From contig CM072340.1 in the NCBI GenBank assembly GCA_036874045.1, positions 5,843,001-5,907,000 on the forward strand: a DNA stretch of 64,000 nucleotides. The letters run 5' to 3'. Shown piece after piece: positions 1 through 11,596 of this stretch. The DNA is from Cymodocea nodosa (Eukaryota > Streptophyta > Magnoliopsida > Alismatales > Cymodoceaceae). Position 1 is the stretch's first letter. Each line of letters starts with the position of its first letter. The notes under the pieces are model-generated. The model saw only the letters and a list, made by a program, of their open reading frames with translations. It was not told where the DNA came from and did not search any database. The translations under genes and the position numbers were made by a program.

Positions 1-104
1 TTTCACATGGAATACATAATTTGTTTCCATTTTTCATTAACTATTATTTTTTTTACTCTACATTCAAATTACTAGTATAATATATGTTTTCTTCTTCAAT
101 TACT

Positions 105-1430
105 GACAGGTTTGTCTTCAAGTATATCAACATTTTCTTCAACTAAGTTATCTATTAGATTTTCAAGTAAATCTTCTTGATTTACTCTTCTAATGAAATT
201 GTGGAGAATAAAATATGTTAAAATAATCTTGTACCTCAAACAGACATGATATGCAACTTTGTAAAATTGCAAAACAATATTTGATTATTTTAAATGTACA
301 TTCAATTATATTTTTCAATTGTGAATATTTGTAATTGAAATTTTCCATTGTATTATTTGAAATTCGATTATGATCCTATTCTAATAGATGATATTAAATA
401 CTTTGAAATGGAAAAATAAATTCTAGTTGATTTGAGAAGTCTGTATTTACCAAATAATATTTATTTGTACAATATATACAATATTTAGCATTTTATAGAA
501 TTTAATATTAATTTAAATAAAAAAATGTGAACTAAAGTAATGTCATACCAAGTGAGAGTTGAAGCCCATGTTGAAAAGTAGTATTTTGTAATATCTTAGC
601 ATTTGTAGTTGATATTTCTCATTTTGCAATAACATATATGATTTTCATGTCAAAATTACAAGTTACTAATATATTTTGTGTTAATTCTCTTTTTCTATTT
701 CTGTATCTAACATTTTCTTGTATATAAGTTATGATATTGACGTGTACTGTTGATAGTGCTAATGTAATCTTAAATTAAAAAAATGTTAGAATGTCAATAA
801 AATAAAGTTAATTTTATAAAAAAATACTATGAATGAAACAAAAGAGATAATTTAATATAATTCACATTTTTCCTTTAAATATGGGAAGACATTTAGATTA
901 TTTCGAATTCTGCTTGATGTTGACGATGAAGATTTTGCTATAAGTATATCATGTAATCTAATAATGACATTTACAATTTTATTGAAATATATGCTAATTG
1001 TTCAAACAGATCGATGAAAATGTTTAGTTGTAACCTTACATCGTTGGTTTTAACTAACTATAACAAGAAAAATTACCAATTTCTCCTCAACACTTATATT
1101 TCGACTATCTTGTATCATCCTTTCTCTTCTAAGCAAGTCACATAATTATATAAAAATATGTTGACTTATGTGATATACTTTTTGACAATTATATACTTGG
1201 TGAGATATCAATGAATCTAACAATCTCTTGATATAATATTGCCCTCTACGAAATATACATTCTATTACTTGAGGAATAATGTCTAAAATAAGATGTGCAG
1301 CAATTCCACACATTCATACAATTAACTGTAGAAGCCTATGCCGTCTTTGTTGTTGCCTTTCTAATCGTCTTTACAAATTTTTTTGGTTCTCCATATGAAG
1401 AACAACTACTTACACAACTAAAGGGCAAAC
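105..1430 (-). pseudogene. PIF/Harbinger transposase relic (copy A)
   Basis: Seen on the - strand: near 1142-935, frame-broken text CDLLRRERMIQDSRN, then ISVEEKLVIFL, then TISIYFNKIVNVIIRLHDI. This follows the order of the N-terminal part of plant Harbinger transposases. A short FPYLK piece lies near 880, where the family runs on into the DGTHI catalytic region, but here that region is missing. Near 330-190 are an ECTFKIIKYCFAIL piece and ILHNFIRRVNQ, the C-terminal LHNFIR signature. The family encodes a DDE-type transposase (DDE_Tnp_4). Stops, frameshifts and loss of the catalytic centre make it dead. Its upstream partner ORF1 lies at 9540-10470 on the same strand; the SIRE element sits between them. 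Confidence 0.78.
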
Positions 1431-1434
1431 ATAT

Positions 1435-2837
1435 TGTTAGGACCAAGGCTTACTAGAGGCAGGGGGTGAATGGTAAGATTATTGATTTCTTAATCGTGTT
1501 TCTAACTTTGCAGTTTATGATTGATTTTCAGTTATAGAGAAATAAAAATGAATCGACTATCTAATGCACAATAGAGTAAAAGAAGATAGAACACAACAAG
1601 TTTTAAGTGGTTTACTACTAACGACTAGTCTACTCTCAAAGGTTACTTGAACTTCATTAATTATTTCAGTACTTACACACTTGCTTTCAGGTCAAAGCAA
1701 GAATTAACTATTCACTTGAACTTTCTGGCCATAGCTCTAACCAACCATTCAGAAGTTTTCAGGTTAAAACTTCAGTAAACCAACTTCTTGAGTTTTCAGA
1801 TTGAAACTCAAACCAATAGCTTGAATGAATCAGAGATTTGTCGCGTAGAGAACTTTTTACTTGTATTTGCACTTGTTGAAAATTGAATCTAAAGTATATA
1901 TGTGATTTCTGTAGAGCTCGGTGTATGGATGTATATGATAGTCGTTCTACCTTTTTTTCTTATTGATTATTCTTATATCAAGAGGTATAACAATTATATT
2001 TCCTTCCTATGGATTTATTCTATTATATTTACTGTTCTGGTAGTCTTAATTTTAGTAAGTTACCGTTATATGAACAGTAGAGCTGAAAACTTTTGTTATT
2101 TTTGAATTTTCAGATAGTTGACTCTGAAACCTTCTGAAAATTTCTCTGTAACCTTTCGATTTTCTTGAGGTATCTTTTTGTCTGCATCACGTGAGATTTT
2201 AAGTTAAACACATGCAAATTCTTTAAGTTCGGATAGATGGATCTATGACCTTTCGAAATGATCTTGACTTTTAGATAGTTATCTCTCTTAACCTTCTGAA
2301 ACTATTCTTCAAAGGTTTTGACTACTTGTCACGTGAGTATTTAAGTTTCTCATGTGTATTTATAAGTTCGGATAGTTGAATCTGTAACTTTTCAATTCTA
2401 TTTTATTTTTGAATACTTACCTATTGTAACCTTCTAAAAATATTCTTCAGAGTTTCTAACTATTTGTCACGTGGGTATTTAAGTTCCTCATGTAAAACTT
2501 TAAGTTCGGATAATTAGAGTTGTAACTTTTTGAAAACTCGAATAATTATTTTTCTATCTTTTCGAAAAACCTTCCTTGCTGCTCTTAAGTTGACTTTCGA
2601 ATACTTGGCTTAGTAACCTTCCGAAAGTTTTCTTCTTTTGGATAATTGAGCTTTAACCTTTCTAACACCTTGCTTGCTATTTTAAACTGACCTTCAGATA
2701 GTTAAGCTTTGAATTGTCCAAAGTTCCTGCTTTCAGCTGGCGACCCTAATTGAAATGTATGTAATTGTTGACTTGTGAAATACAAATTTGTTTACTCACA
2801 TTGATTTTTACATTATCAAAATCCAGAGGTCTTTTCA
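1435..2837 (-). repeat. 3' LTR of the SIRE-type element
   Basis: 1,403 bases matching 7839-9309 along its whole length. It is the 3' LTR because the element reads on the - strand; an A-rich purine run (about 2838-2851, read on -) adjoins it. It contains about three direct repeats with a period near 140, each with a CACGTG core and a TTCGGATAGTT-type inverted motif. Confidence 0.92.
2100..2760. repeat. Tandem ~140-base repeats with CACGTG cores inside the SIRE LTR
   Basis: CACGTG occurs at 2188-2193, 2330-2335 and 2468-2473 (spacings 142 and 138), each time followed by a stretch like AGTATTTAAGTT and then a GTTCGGATAGTTG arm paired with a GTAACCTTTCGAA-like arm. In the other LTR the matching sites are CATGTG (about 8597), CACATG (about 8718) and CACGTG (about 8858), so two have decayed by C-to-T or G-to-A change. 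CACGTG is the core bound by plant bHLH and bZIP factors; use as a promoter element here is inference. Confidence 0.6.
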
Positions 2838-3204
2838 ATTTTTTTTTTTTTTATAATGGCAAAAACCTTACAATTTGTTACATACATTTCACTCCCTATA
2901 GTTCTATACATATAAACATATAACAAGGAATAAGAAAAAATATTGAATTTTCTCCCCCTATTTTTCTAAATTCACTCTTCCTATTTTTGTGTTGCCTATG
3001 AAAGTAATGTCGTTTTTCTCTCTTTATTTTGTCATTGGTCAAAAAGTGTTGATAGAAACAACTCATTTTTCTCCCCTTTTATGAGAATGGCATAAGCACT
3101 AAGTTTCTGCAAGATAATGTATTAGCAGAAGACAAACTCTCTTTTTGTAAGTTTGGAAGGTGAGTAGAATAATCATAAAAAGACATTGATTATAAGTCAT
3201 GAAA
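2838..3204 (-). other. Untranslated spacer between pol and 3' LTR of the SIRE element
   Basis: No gene. Read on the - strand it runs from the end of RNase H through two purine-rich stretches (complements of TCTCCCCCTATTTTTC near 2950 and CTCCCCTTTTATGAG near 3071) to an A tract touching the LTR. Such purine tracts before the 3' LTR prime plus-strand DNA synthesis in LTR elements; the A tract is the likely site here, but degenerate. Confidence 0.5.
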
Positions 3205-6200
3205 AGAACAAATGCCTAAATTTTGTCTAATATGATTAAATGTAGATTTAGATAGTGGTTTTGTAAAAATATCTGTTAATTAATTTTTATTAGAGACATA
3301 TTCTAAGGATATATAACCTTTTTCAACATGATCTCTTAGAAAATAGTGCTTAATCTTGATATGTTTAGCTCTTGAATGTAGCATTGTATTTTTGGATAAG
3401 TTGATAGCACTGTTATTGTCACAGTAAATTATAGTATTTTGAAATTGAAGTTTGTAATCAGTCAATGTCTATTGCATCTATAAGATTTGAGTATAACATA
3501 ATCTTGTTGCTATATATTCTACTTCAGTGGTAAATAAAGCTTTAGAATTCTGTTTTCTGCTAAACCATGATACTAGTGAATGACCAAGTAGTTGACATGT
3601 ATCATTAGTACTTTTTTTATCTGATTTACATCTTGCATAATCTGTATTACTATAACCTGTTAATATTAGTTGATTTTGTGATGAATAATATATGCCAAAA
3701 TTTTTTGTACCTTGTAGGTATTTAAAGATTCATTTAATTGCTTTTAGGTGTAATGCTTTTGGAGATGCTTGATATCGTGCACATGCACATACACTAAATA
3801 TAATGTCTGGTTTGCTGGTTGTTAAATATAGAAGTGATCTAATGATGTCTTTATATTTTTTTTGATCCATAGAAATACTAGAAATATCTTTATTAAGCTT
3901 TTCATTTGAATTCATAGAAGTGTGAGTCTCTTTGGATTTATCCATACCAAATTTTGATAGAATTTCTTTGCAAAATTTTTCTTGATTTAGAAAAATTCCA
4001 TACTGTAATTGATGAATCTGTAATCCTAAAAAAAATTTAAATTTTTCCATAAGACTCATCTTAAATTCATTTTGCATTAAGTTCTGAAAATCATGATATA
4101 ATTTTTCATTTGTGGCACCAAAGATAATATCATCAACATAAATCTGAATGATCAATATATGAGAATTTTCTGACTTAATAAATAGAGTATTTTCTACTAT
4201 TCCTATATTGAACTGATTCTCAAGTAGGAAACTCTTAAGCTTGTCATACCATGTTTGTGGTACTTGTTTCAGACTATATAAAGCATTGTTTAATTTGTAT
4301 ACATGATTTGGTCTATCTATATCTTTAAAACTTGGTGGCTGCTTTACATATATTTTTTCTTGTAAAATGTCATTTAGGAAAGTACTCTTAACATCTATTT
4401 AAAAAAACTTTATTTTCATACTGCTTGCAAAGGCAAGTGACATTCTAATTACTTCAAGTTTGACAATAGGTGCAAAATTTCCTTATAGTTGATTCCTTCA
4501 TGTTAATTATATCCCTAAGCAATAAGTCTAGCTTTGTTTTTGATTATGCTTCTATCATTATCTAATTTATTGTTAAATACCTATTTAATTTCAATAATTG
4601 ATTTTTCAGTAGGTCTTTCAATTAAATTCTTGACATCATTTTTCTTAAAGTGATTTAATTCTTTTTACATGGTCATAATCTAATATTCATCACTACAAGT
4701 TTCTTCAACTGTTATAGACACAAATTCAGATACAAATGCATAATAATTACAAATATCTTGAATTCTGCTTCTTGTTTGAACTCCTTGATTTATATTGCTA
4801 ATAATCTGTTCAATGAGATGTCTAGATTTTGTTTCCATACTTTTTTTGTCAAGGTAGATGTAGGCAATGTTGTGCTTTTTTGTAAAGCTTTCTGATTTTC
4901 TGATTCACTTTTACTCTTATTGTCTATTTTTAGTTGCTTTAATTTTCCTGCTAGGTTTTCATTAAATGATACATTAATTGATTCTTTTACTCTTCTTTTA
5001 TTTTCAAAATAAATCCTGTATGCTTTGCTTCTTGATGAATATCCAACTAATAGTGTAGGATCAGATTTAGTATCAAATTTGTTCTTTTGATCTCTTGTAT
5101 TAAGTACAAAGCATTTTGATCCAAATATTTTAAAGTATCCAACATTTGATGTTTTTCCATATTACAATTCAAATGCTGTCTTATGCAATATGGGTCTAAG
5201 ATGAGTTCTGTTTATTATATGACACGTATTTATAGTTTCAAGTTATAAGAATTTTGGTAGATCAGATGCATTAAGTATTGTTTTTGTCATCTCTTGAATT
5301 GATCTATTTTTCTTCTCTACTATTTCATTTTGAGCAGGAGTTCTTAGGCACGAATACTCATGTAATATCCCAAATGGATTGCATAAATCTTTAAAATCAT
5401 TATTTTCAAATTCTCCTTCATGATCACTTCTGATCTTCTTCACATTTAATTTTTTTTCATTTTGAATTCTAATGTAGAGATGTTTGAATTCAGTATAGAC
5501 TTCATTTTTATGTGTTAGGAATATAATCCAAGTGAATCTTGTAAAATCATCAACCACAACTAATGTATATTTTCTTTTTCCTAAATTTACTATTTGAGTA
5601 GGATCAAATAAGTTCAGATGTAGTAGTTCTAATCGTTGACTTGTGACAATATATTTTATACTTTTGTATACTGATTTCTTCTGTTTTCCAACAATACAGT
5701 CACTACATGGTTTATCCCTTTTAATCTGAGTTTGGACACTCCTCTAACAAGATCATATTTGGTCAATTTCTTTAGGATTCTCATATTTATATGGCCTAAT
5801 CTTTTATGTCATAACCATTTATCTTTACTAGAGACAATTAAACATGCATCACTTGCAATATTTTTTGATGGAAACTCTAGGACATAAATTGAATTATCTC
5901 TATAACCAGTAAATTTAATTTCAAGAGTATCTTGGTGTAATATACAATAGTTTTTAGTAGTGAATAATAATTATATCCTTTGTCACACAATTGGCTTACA
6001 CTTAACAAATTTTGTTTTAAACCATTTACATATAAAACATTTTTAATTTTTTCATTTTTAGATGCAACATTTCCTGCGACAGTAATTTTACATTTTTCAT
6101 TATTACCAAACTTAACAAATCTTGAATTTATAGTTTTAATAGACTGAGGAAATCTTTTCTTACCTGTCATATACTTTGAGCATTCACTGTCAATGATCTA

Positions 6201-6300
6201 TTTTGACGTTTGAACTTATTTGTCATTGTAGTTCTGCAAATTATATTGAAATTAAAGTTTTTGGTATCTATATCTTCTTGGGTCTACCAATGTTAGTATT
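3205..6300 (-). pseudogene. SIRE-type copia pol (protease, integrase, reverse transcriptase, RNase H), broken
   Basis: Domains in order on the - strand. Protease near 6200-5870: the active-site triplet reads D-S-E instead of D-S-G. Integrase about 5750-4950: VDDFTRFTWIIFL near 5555, SDHEGEF and the NEIVEKKNRSIQEM stretch. Reverse transcriptase about 4650-3730: IYVDDIIFGA with YVDD intact, FFLGLQIHQ, SLLYLTTSKPDIIFSVC. RNase H about 3700-3210: IIYCDNNSAINLS, HSRAKHIKIKHYF. Many stops and frameshifts separate the open pieces (5243-5557, 3730-4155, 3280-3465). Copia order (integrase before RT) is clear. Confidence 0.88.
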
Positions 6301-6309
6301 TAGCATATT

Positions 6310-7815
6310 AAATTTATTATCTCTTGATAGTCATATATGAGTAGATTTTCTTTTGATGACAAATATAGTGGTGTTATCTTCGTAAGATCTAATATTTCCA
6401 CCATAATAGAGAATCTCCTGTAGTATAGCATACCCTAGGTTAAATTTATTCATTTTTGTTCTTTGAGATACTATAATTTTATTTAGACTATTTTCTCTTT
6501 TTGTAAATTTACATACAGTATTTCTCAAGTCAATAATTTTAGATAGCAAATTTTCGTTTTCTTCTTTCAAATCAAAATTTTTACAACTACAGTTATCAAA
6601 TTTTATTTTTAATTCTTTGTTATTAACTAAGACTTTTTTTAACTCAGTAAATGCATCCTCTAAGTAAGAGTTCAAACCTTTAATTTCTTTCTTATAATTT
6701 TTACATTTTACATATAAGCTATCTACTATACAAAGGAGACTGTTTACATCTAAATCATTATTTTCACTATCTGAGTAATAAGGAGATGAAGAAGATACCT
6801 CTTGTGTAGTAAAACACATGTTTGCAAAAACCTCTTCTTCTAAGTTTGAAGAGCTGTTGGATGAGCTGTTGTTATCCTATGTAACTTTTAGTACCATTTT
6901 CTTTTTATTTTTCTTTCTCCATTTTTGTTTATCCTCTTCCTGCTAAAAAGGATAGTAAAGTTGAATATGTCTCAATTTCTTGCATTTGTAGTATGTAGGG
7001 ACTTTTGATTGTGAGGAGCTGACTTTGTTTCCTTGTTTCATCATTTTTCTGAAATTTCTGGTCAGCAAAAGAACTTCATATTTATCAGAGCTTATTACTC
7101 TTTTGTTAAGAAAAAGGTCAATTCTTTTTTCTTATCAACTTTTTTTTCAATGGCTCTCTCTTCTTCCTTTCATTCTTTTATCTGTACTTCATGAGCAAGA
7201 AGATTTCTTAATAGATCTTCTACTGAGTAAATGTTTAGCTCATTTGAGTCTTGTATAGACGTAGACTTTTGTTTCTATTCAACTATCAAACTTCTTAAGA
7301 TCTTTTGTATCTGCTCACGGTTAGAAAATTTCTTTCCAAGGCCTGTTCATTTACAATTTCTGTGAATCTTGAGAACATATCAGTAATATTTTCTTTCTCA
7401 AGTATTTTGAATAATTTATATTTTCTTAATAAAATGCTAATCTTAGTGTCTTTCACTTAACTGATTTCTTCATATGTAATTTAAAAGGTTTTCCAAGCCT
7501 CATGGGAAGACTTACATACAGATATTTTATTATATTGTTTATCAATGAGTGTACATTAAATTGAATTTAGTCTACGAACATCCATTTGGATGGCTCTTTT
7601 ATCATCTTCAGTCTAATCTTTTTCATGGTTGGTTAGAAGTGGTGCATCATGTACAACCATTCTTCAAAACTTTACATCTGTGCTATTGAAGAAACACTTC
7701 ATTTGATTTTTCCAGTAGTTATAATTACTATCATCAAAAAGAAGAGGTCGATGGATGTTCTGATCGTCTACTACATGAAAAGCTATAATCTCAGATGATT
7801 AAATCTATTGAGTGA
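6310..7815 (-). pseudogene. SIRE-type copia gag, broken
   Basis: The longest open piece is 6331-6819 (162 codons): a lysine- and glutamate-rich coiled-coil-like stretch, then FTKRENSLNKIIVSQRT and NLGY, a pattern seen in SIRE/Maximus gag before the zinc-knuckle region. The 5' gag portion (about 6900-7815) is frame-broken. The expected CCHC knuckle is not recognisable between 6331 and the protease. Confidence 0.75.
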
Positions 7816-7818
7816 GAT

Positions 7819-7838
7819 CAACCTGTTTTGATATCAAT
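7819..7838 (-). other. Primer-binding site of the SIRE element
   Basis: Immediately inside the 5' LTR the - strand reads ATTGATATCAAAACAGGTT. Plant copia elements use TGGTATCAGAGC, complementary to the 3' end of initiator tRNA-Met; this site differs mainly by G-to-A changes and one missing base. Confidence 0.65.
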
Positions 7839-9309
7839 TGTTAGGACCAAAGACTTATTAGAAGGGGGTTGAATGGTAAGATTATTGATTTCTTAATCAT
7901 GTTTCTAATTTTATAGTGTATGACTAATTTTTAGTTATGGAGAAATAAAAATAAATTGACTGTCTAATGCACAACAGAGTAAAAGAAGATAGAACACAAC
8001 AAGTTTTAGGTAGTTCACCACTAACAGCTAGTTTACCCTTAAGGGTTATTTGGATTTCACTAACTATTTCAGTACTTACATATACTTACTTTTAGGTCAA
8101 AGTAATAACCAATCATTTACTTGAGTTTTCTGACCGTAGCTTTAATCAACCACTCAAAAGTTTTCAAGTTAAAACTTTAATAAACCAACCTTTTGAGTTT
8201 TCAGGTCAAAATTTAAGTCAACAACTTGAATCAATCAGAGATTTATCGCATAGAGAGCTCTTCACTTGTATTTGCACTTGTTGAAAAGTTGAATCTAAAG
8301 TATATCTGTGATTTCTATAGAGCTCGATATATGAATGTATATGACAGTCGTTCTACATTTTTTCTCTTATTGATTATTCTTATATCAAGAGGTATAACGA
8401 TCATATTTCTTTCCTATGGATTTGTTCTGTTGTACTTACTATTCTGACAATCCTAATTTTAGTAAGTTATCATTGTGTAAATAGTAGAGCTAAAACCTTT
8501 CATTATTTCTGAATTTTCAGATAGTTGACTTTGAAACCTTTTGAAAATTTTCTAGTAACCTTTCGATTTTCTTAAGGTGTATTTCTGTCTGCATCATGTG
8601 AGATTTTAAGTTAAACACGTGTAAATTCTTTAAGTTCGGATAGATGGATGTGTAACCTTCCTAAATTCTTTTCATGTAACATTTCAAAACTATTCTTCAA
8701 AGGTTTCGATTGTTTGTCACATGAGTATTTAAGTTCCTCACATGTATCTATAAGTTTGGATAGCTAGATTTGTAATTTTTCAATTTTATTTTATTTTCAT
8801 ATACTTACCTATTGTAACCTTTTGAAAATATTTTTCAGAGTTTCTAACTATTTGTCACGTGGGTATTTAAGTTCCTTACGTGTAACTTTAAGTTTGGATA
8901 GTTAAAGTCGTAACTTTTCAATTCTATTTTATTTTTAGATAGTTACTTACTGTAACCTTTCGAAAATTGGAACAGTTATTTTTCTATTTTTCCTAAAGAA
9001 TTCTTATTTTCGGATAGTTAGTTTTGTAACTTTCCGAAAAACCTTTCTTGTTGCTTTTAAGCTGACTTTTGGATACTTGACCTAGTAACCTTCCAAATTT
9101 TTTTTTCTTTTGGATAGTTGAGCTTTAACCTTTCTGACACCTTACTTACTGCTTTAAATTGACCTTCGGATAGTTAAGCTTTGAATTGTTTGAAGTTCCT
9201 ACTTTCAACTGACAACCCTAACTGAACTGTCTATAATTGCTGACCTATGAAATACAAATTTATTTCCTCACATTGATTTTTACATTATCAAAATCTAGAA
9301 GTCATTTCA
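7839..9309 (-). repeat. 5' LTR of the SIRE-type element
   Basis: 1,471 bases, start TGTTAGGACC and end ATTTCA on the + strand, homologous throughout to 1435-2837 with many substitutions and small indels. The divergence between the two LTRs, identical at insertion, says the insertion is old. TSD CATAT follows at 9310-9314. Confidence 0.92.
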
Positions 9310-9539
9310 CATATAATATAATAACCTGTTGAAACATTTCAACCGTTCACAAGTGCACAGAGAATAACAATAGAAACATTCAACAATAGAAATAACATTC
9401 TAGAGAATTCAACATGAATATTCTACTTTCATTTAATAACTATAGAACATTCAACAATGAAATAACATGAGTTCCATAATAGAGGAAATAACATAACAAT
9501 AGAAATAACATGAGTTCCATAATAGTCCTGACTTCATCA

Positions 9540-10470
9540 CAAAATATAAATTCATTTTTTTTTAAAATTGTGGAGTAACCACTTCACTTGATGTTTATCA
9601 CTCTGTTGAGATAAAAAAATTACTCTTTTCATTACATTCTTTATCAAGTTAATTCCCATTAGTTTCTCTTCCTCATTAAGGCCATCTATATTCATCATAT
9701 GGAGAACTCATTCTTCTATTTCTCTTCTTAGTTCAAATTTTTAATATATCTCGTCATCCTGTTACACAAACTTTTGCACAATGCTACTTATTTCATTCAT
9801 TTTTGATCTAATAATGGATTGAGAAGATTCAACATGAGGTTGAATTCTTTTCTTTGACCTTTGTCCTCTTCAACATTAGGAGATAGTGGAGGAACTTGAG
9901 TATTGAAAATAGGAAAGGTGTCCTGAGGTTCTATATTTTGTGCATGTTGAATATCTTGGGGAATTTGACTATTAATTTCAGTAATCATATTTCTATTAAA
10001 TACTGTATATAGGTTATTATATATTGTACATGACTTTCCTACATATGATTTACATCTAAGATGTTGCTATAAAAAAAAAAGTAGTATTATTTAGAAGTTC
10101 ACTTACAAATGCATTTCACAAAATAGAATAAAATATTCAACTACTTGCGTAAATTCATCTTATATTTCTTTTGATATGTTAGTATGGTCACGAATATAGT
10201 CTTACTCCTATTTACTTTATTTTGAAATTTTTGTATAATTTTTATACATTCTTCTTTAAGTTTTCATTTTATTTTCAACATGTTTTTTCTCAACATTTGC
10301 CTTGGTCTTATTATTATATTCTACAATCACTTTAGTCTATGTAGCTAGTTTGATCTTTCTATCCTGTTATTTTGCATTTCTTTCTCTTATTTTTTATGTT
10401 AAAATATTTAAAAAGATTTCATCTTGTTTAGTATTTCAGTTCACGTATTTCTTTTTTTTAGAAGTCATAT
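9540..10470 (-). pseudogene. PIF/Harbinger ORF1 (Myb/SANT-like DNA-binding protein) relic
   Basis: Read on -, from an ATG near 10469: MTSKKKKYVN, then QDEIFLNIL, VIVEYNNKTKANVEKKHVEN, RRMYKNYTKIS, DYIRDHTNISKEI, DEFTQ. This matches the Myb/SANT-like domain of the second gene of plant PIF/Harbinger elements. Further on (9988-9797) is an open linker of 63 codons. Near 9720-9560 the text NIDGLNEEEKLMGINLI, then a wLlhnf-like end, fits the domain's C-terminal helix region. In-frame stops fall where the family has tryptophan (for example before NTKQDE and before TKVIV), consistent with G-to-A decay. It is the likely partner of the transposase at 105-1430. Confidence 0.62.
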
Positions 10471-11128
10471 CCTTGTAATATATGTATGTTTAATAAAGAA
10501 ACAGTAATATATTACTATAGTAACAAAGATCAAGCATTTAAACATAATAGATCGATATAACAAAAGAACATTAATAACAGGATCCATTATTTCTTTTTAT
10601 TCCTAATATCATTTTTGCAAACTAGACTACACTCAATAGAATCCCAAATGTTTCACAAAAATAATTACAACCTAAAACACCACAATTAATAGACCTTAAG
10701 CCTAATTAACCACAACTTAAAATACCACAAAGTACTACTCAAAGCACCTATTAAAAACATAAAAACACACAGCAACTCATAAAAAAAAAGATTAATAGAA
10801 GAACATCCAACTTGCACAAAATAAAGTAAATCTCTAATTATAATGATAAATCATACTTGGCTACTATGTAATCTACAATAAAACTAATCTATTAACTTTT
10901 AGAAATAAAGATTCAAAATAGGACATTTATTAAATGTCCATGATCAAAATATAGGATGCAAGTATGAAAAGACTCTTACCAGCACCAATCCAGGTTTTTG
11001 GTATGATAATTTTGAATCACTTGATGATGATGGATAATATTGGTAACTAAATGAGAAGCTAATTTACTTGATCGTTATATGTGCTTACATCTCTTATGTA
11101 GTAGGTTTGTCGAGGTAGTTTATGCATT
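10471..11128. other. No gene seen
   Basis: AT-rich, A-rich runs near 10540-10800 and no long open frame. It may include the 5' end of the Harbinger element, but I could not fix its terminal inverted repeat. Confidence 0.4.
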
Positions 11129-11131
11129 AAC

Positions 11132-11386
11132 TTGAATTATTCACTTGAAAGGAACATTAATGTGTCATTATATGTCAACGACACACTAGAAAAAGATGAT
11201 ATATCAAAAGTAGAGACATTGGCAAGTTTGGTTATGCAAGTTACAAGGGAAATAAAAAATTTACATCCAACCACTGCACCTGTGAGTGAAAATGTGGTTA
11301 CCTCAAGAAGCAAGATTGCAAAAAACAAAATACAGTTTGCATTGCAATTTGAAGATCTAGCCTTCTGTACAAGCAACAGCAGCTAG
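11132..11386 (+). other. Uncharacterised 84-codon open frame
   Basis: An uninterrupted frame beginning MNYSLERNINVSLYVND and ending in a TAG at 11384. I do not recognise the protein. The stretch is less AT-rich than its surroundings, which suggests it was once an exon or captured gene fragment. It lies 142 bases upstream of the first translocator exon but does not resemble that family. The codons before the ATG are also open for a short way (from about 11111). The opposite strand is also open (11137-11376), so openness alone is weak evidence. Confidence 0.2.
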
Positions 11387-11528
11387 AATCAAGATAGCTT
11401 CAAAATAGATATCTATAATTCAGTAATATATTATTGATTTTCTTGAAATTTTTGTTGTTGGTTAATGCATTTCATTAGAAGCAATATCTTCACTGTTGTT
11501 TTATATTCGAATAAGATTTCTCCTGCAG

Positions 11529-11596
11529 GTTGGAGCGCCCCAGCATCAGACTCTTTGGTATCATATTTATCATCTCCATTGGTGTTCTCTTAACGG
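11529..11596 (+). CDS. Translocator exon 1 of the window
   Basis: Acceptor TCCTGCAG precedes and donor G|GTACTT follows. Encodes [20 protein letters not shown] then LT, a transmembrane segment. Enters in phase 2 (its first base completes an arginine-type codon in the family) and ends one base into the valine codon completed at 11695. Confidence 0.9.

Larger units (their letters stand above)
1435..9309 (-). mobile_element. Complete SIRE-lineage Ty1/copia retrotransposon (decayed)
   Basis: Two long LTRs (1435-2837 and 7839-9309) start TGTTAGGACC and end in CA, and are flanked by a perfect 5-base target duplication CATAT (1430-1434 and 9310-9314). The body reads on the - strand: primer site, gag, protease, integrase, reverse transcriptase, RNase H, 3' spacer. 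The gag motif near 6430 (FTKRENSLNKIIVSQRT, then NLGY), the RT text IYVDDIIFGATNE and the integrase text are typical of the SIRE/Maximus lineage. It is full length in structure but every reading frame is broken, so it is not autonomous now. It inserted into a Harbinger element. Confidence 0.92.

Noticed and set aside
7025..7258. 77-codon + strand frame in the SIRE gag region
   Set aside because: Hydrophobic antisense shadow of gag.
11137..11376. Open frame on - opposite the 84-codon frame
   Set aside because: Antisense shadow, no recognisable motif.
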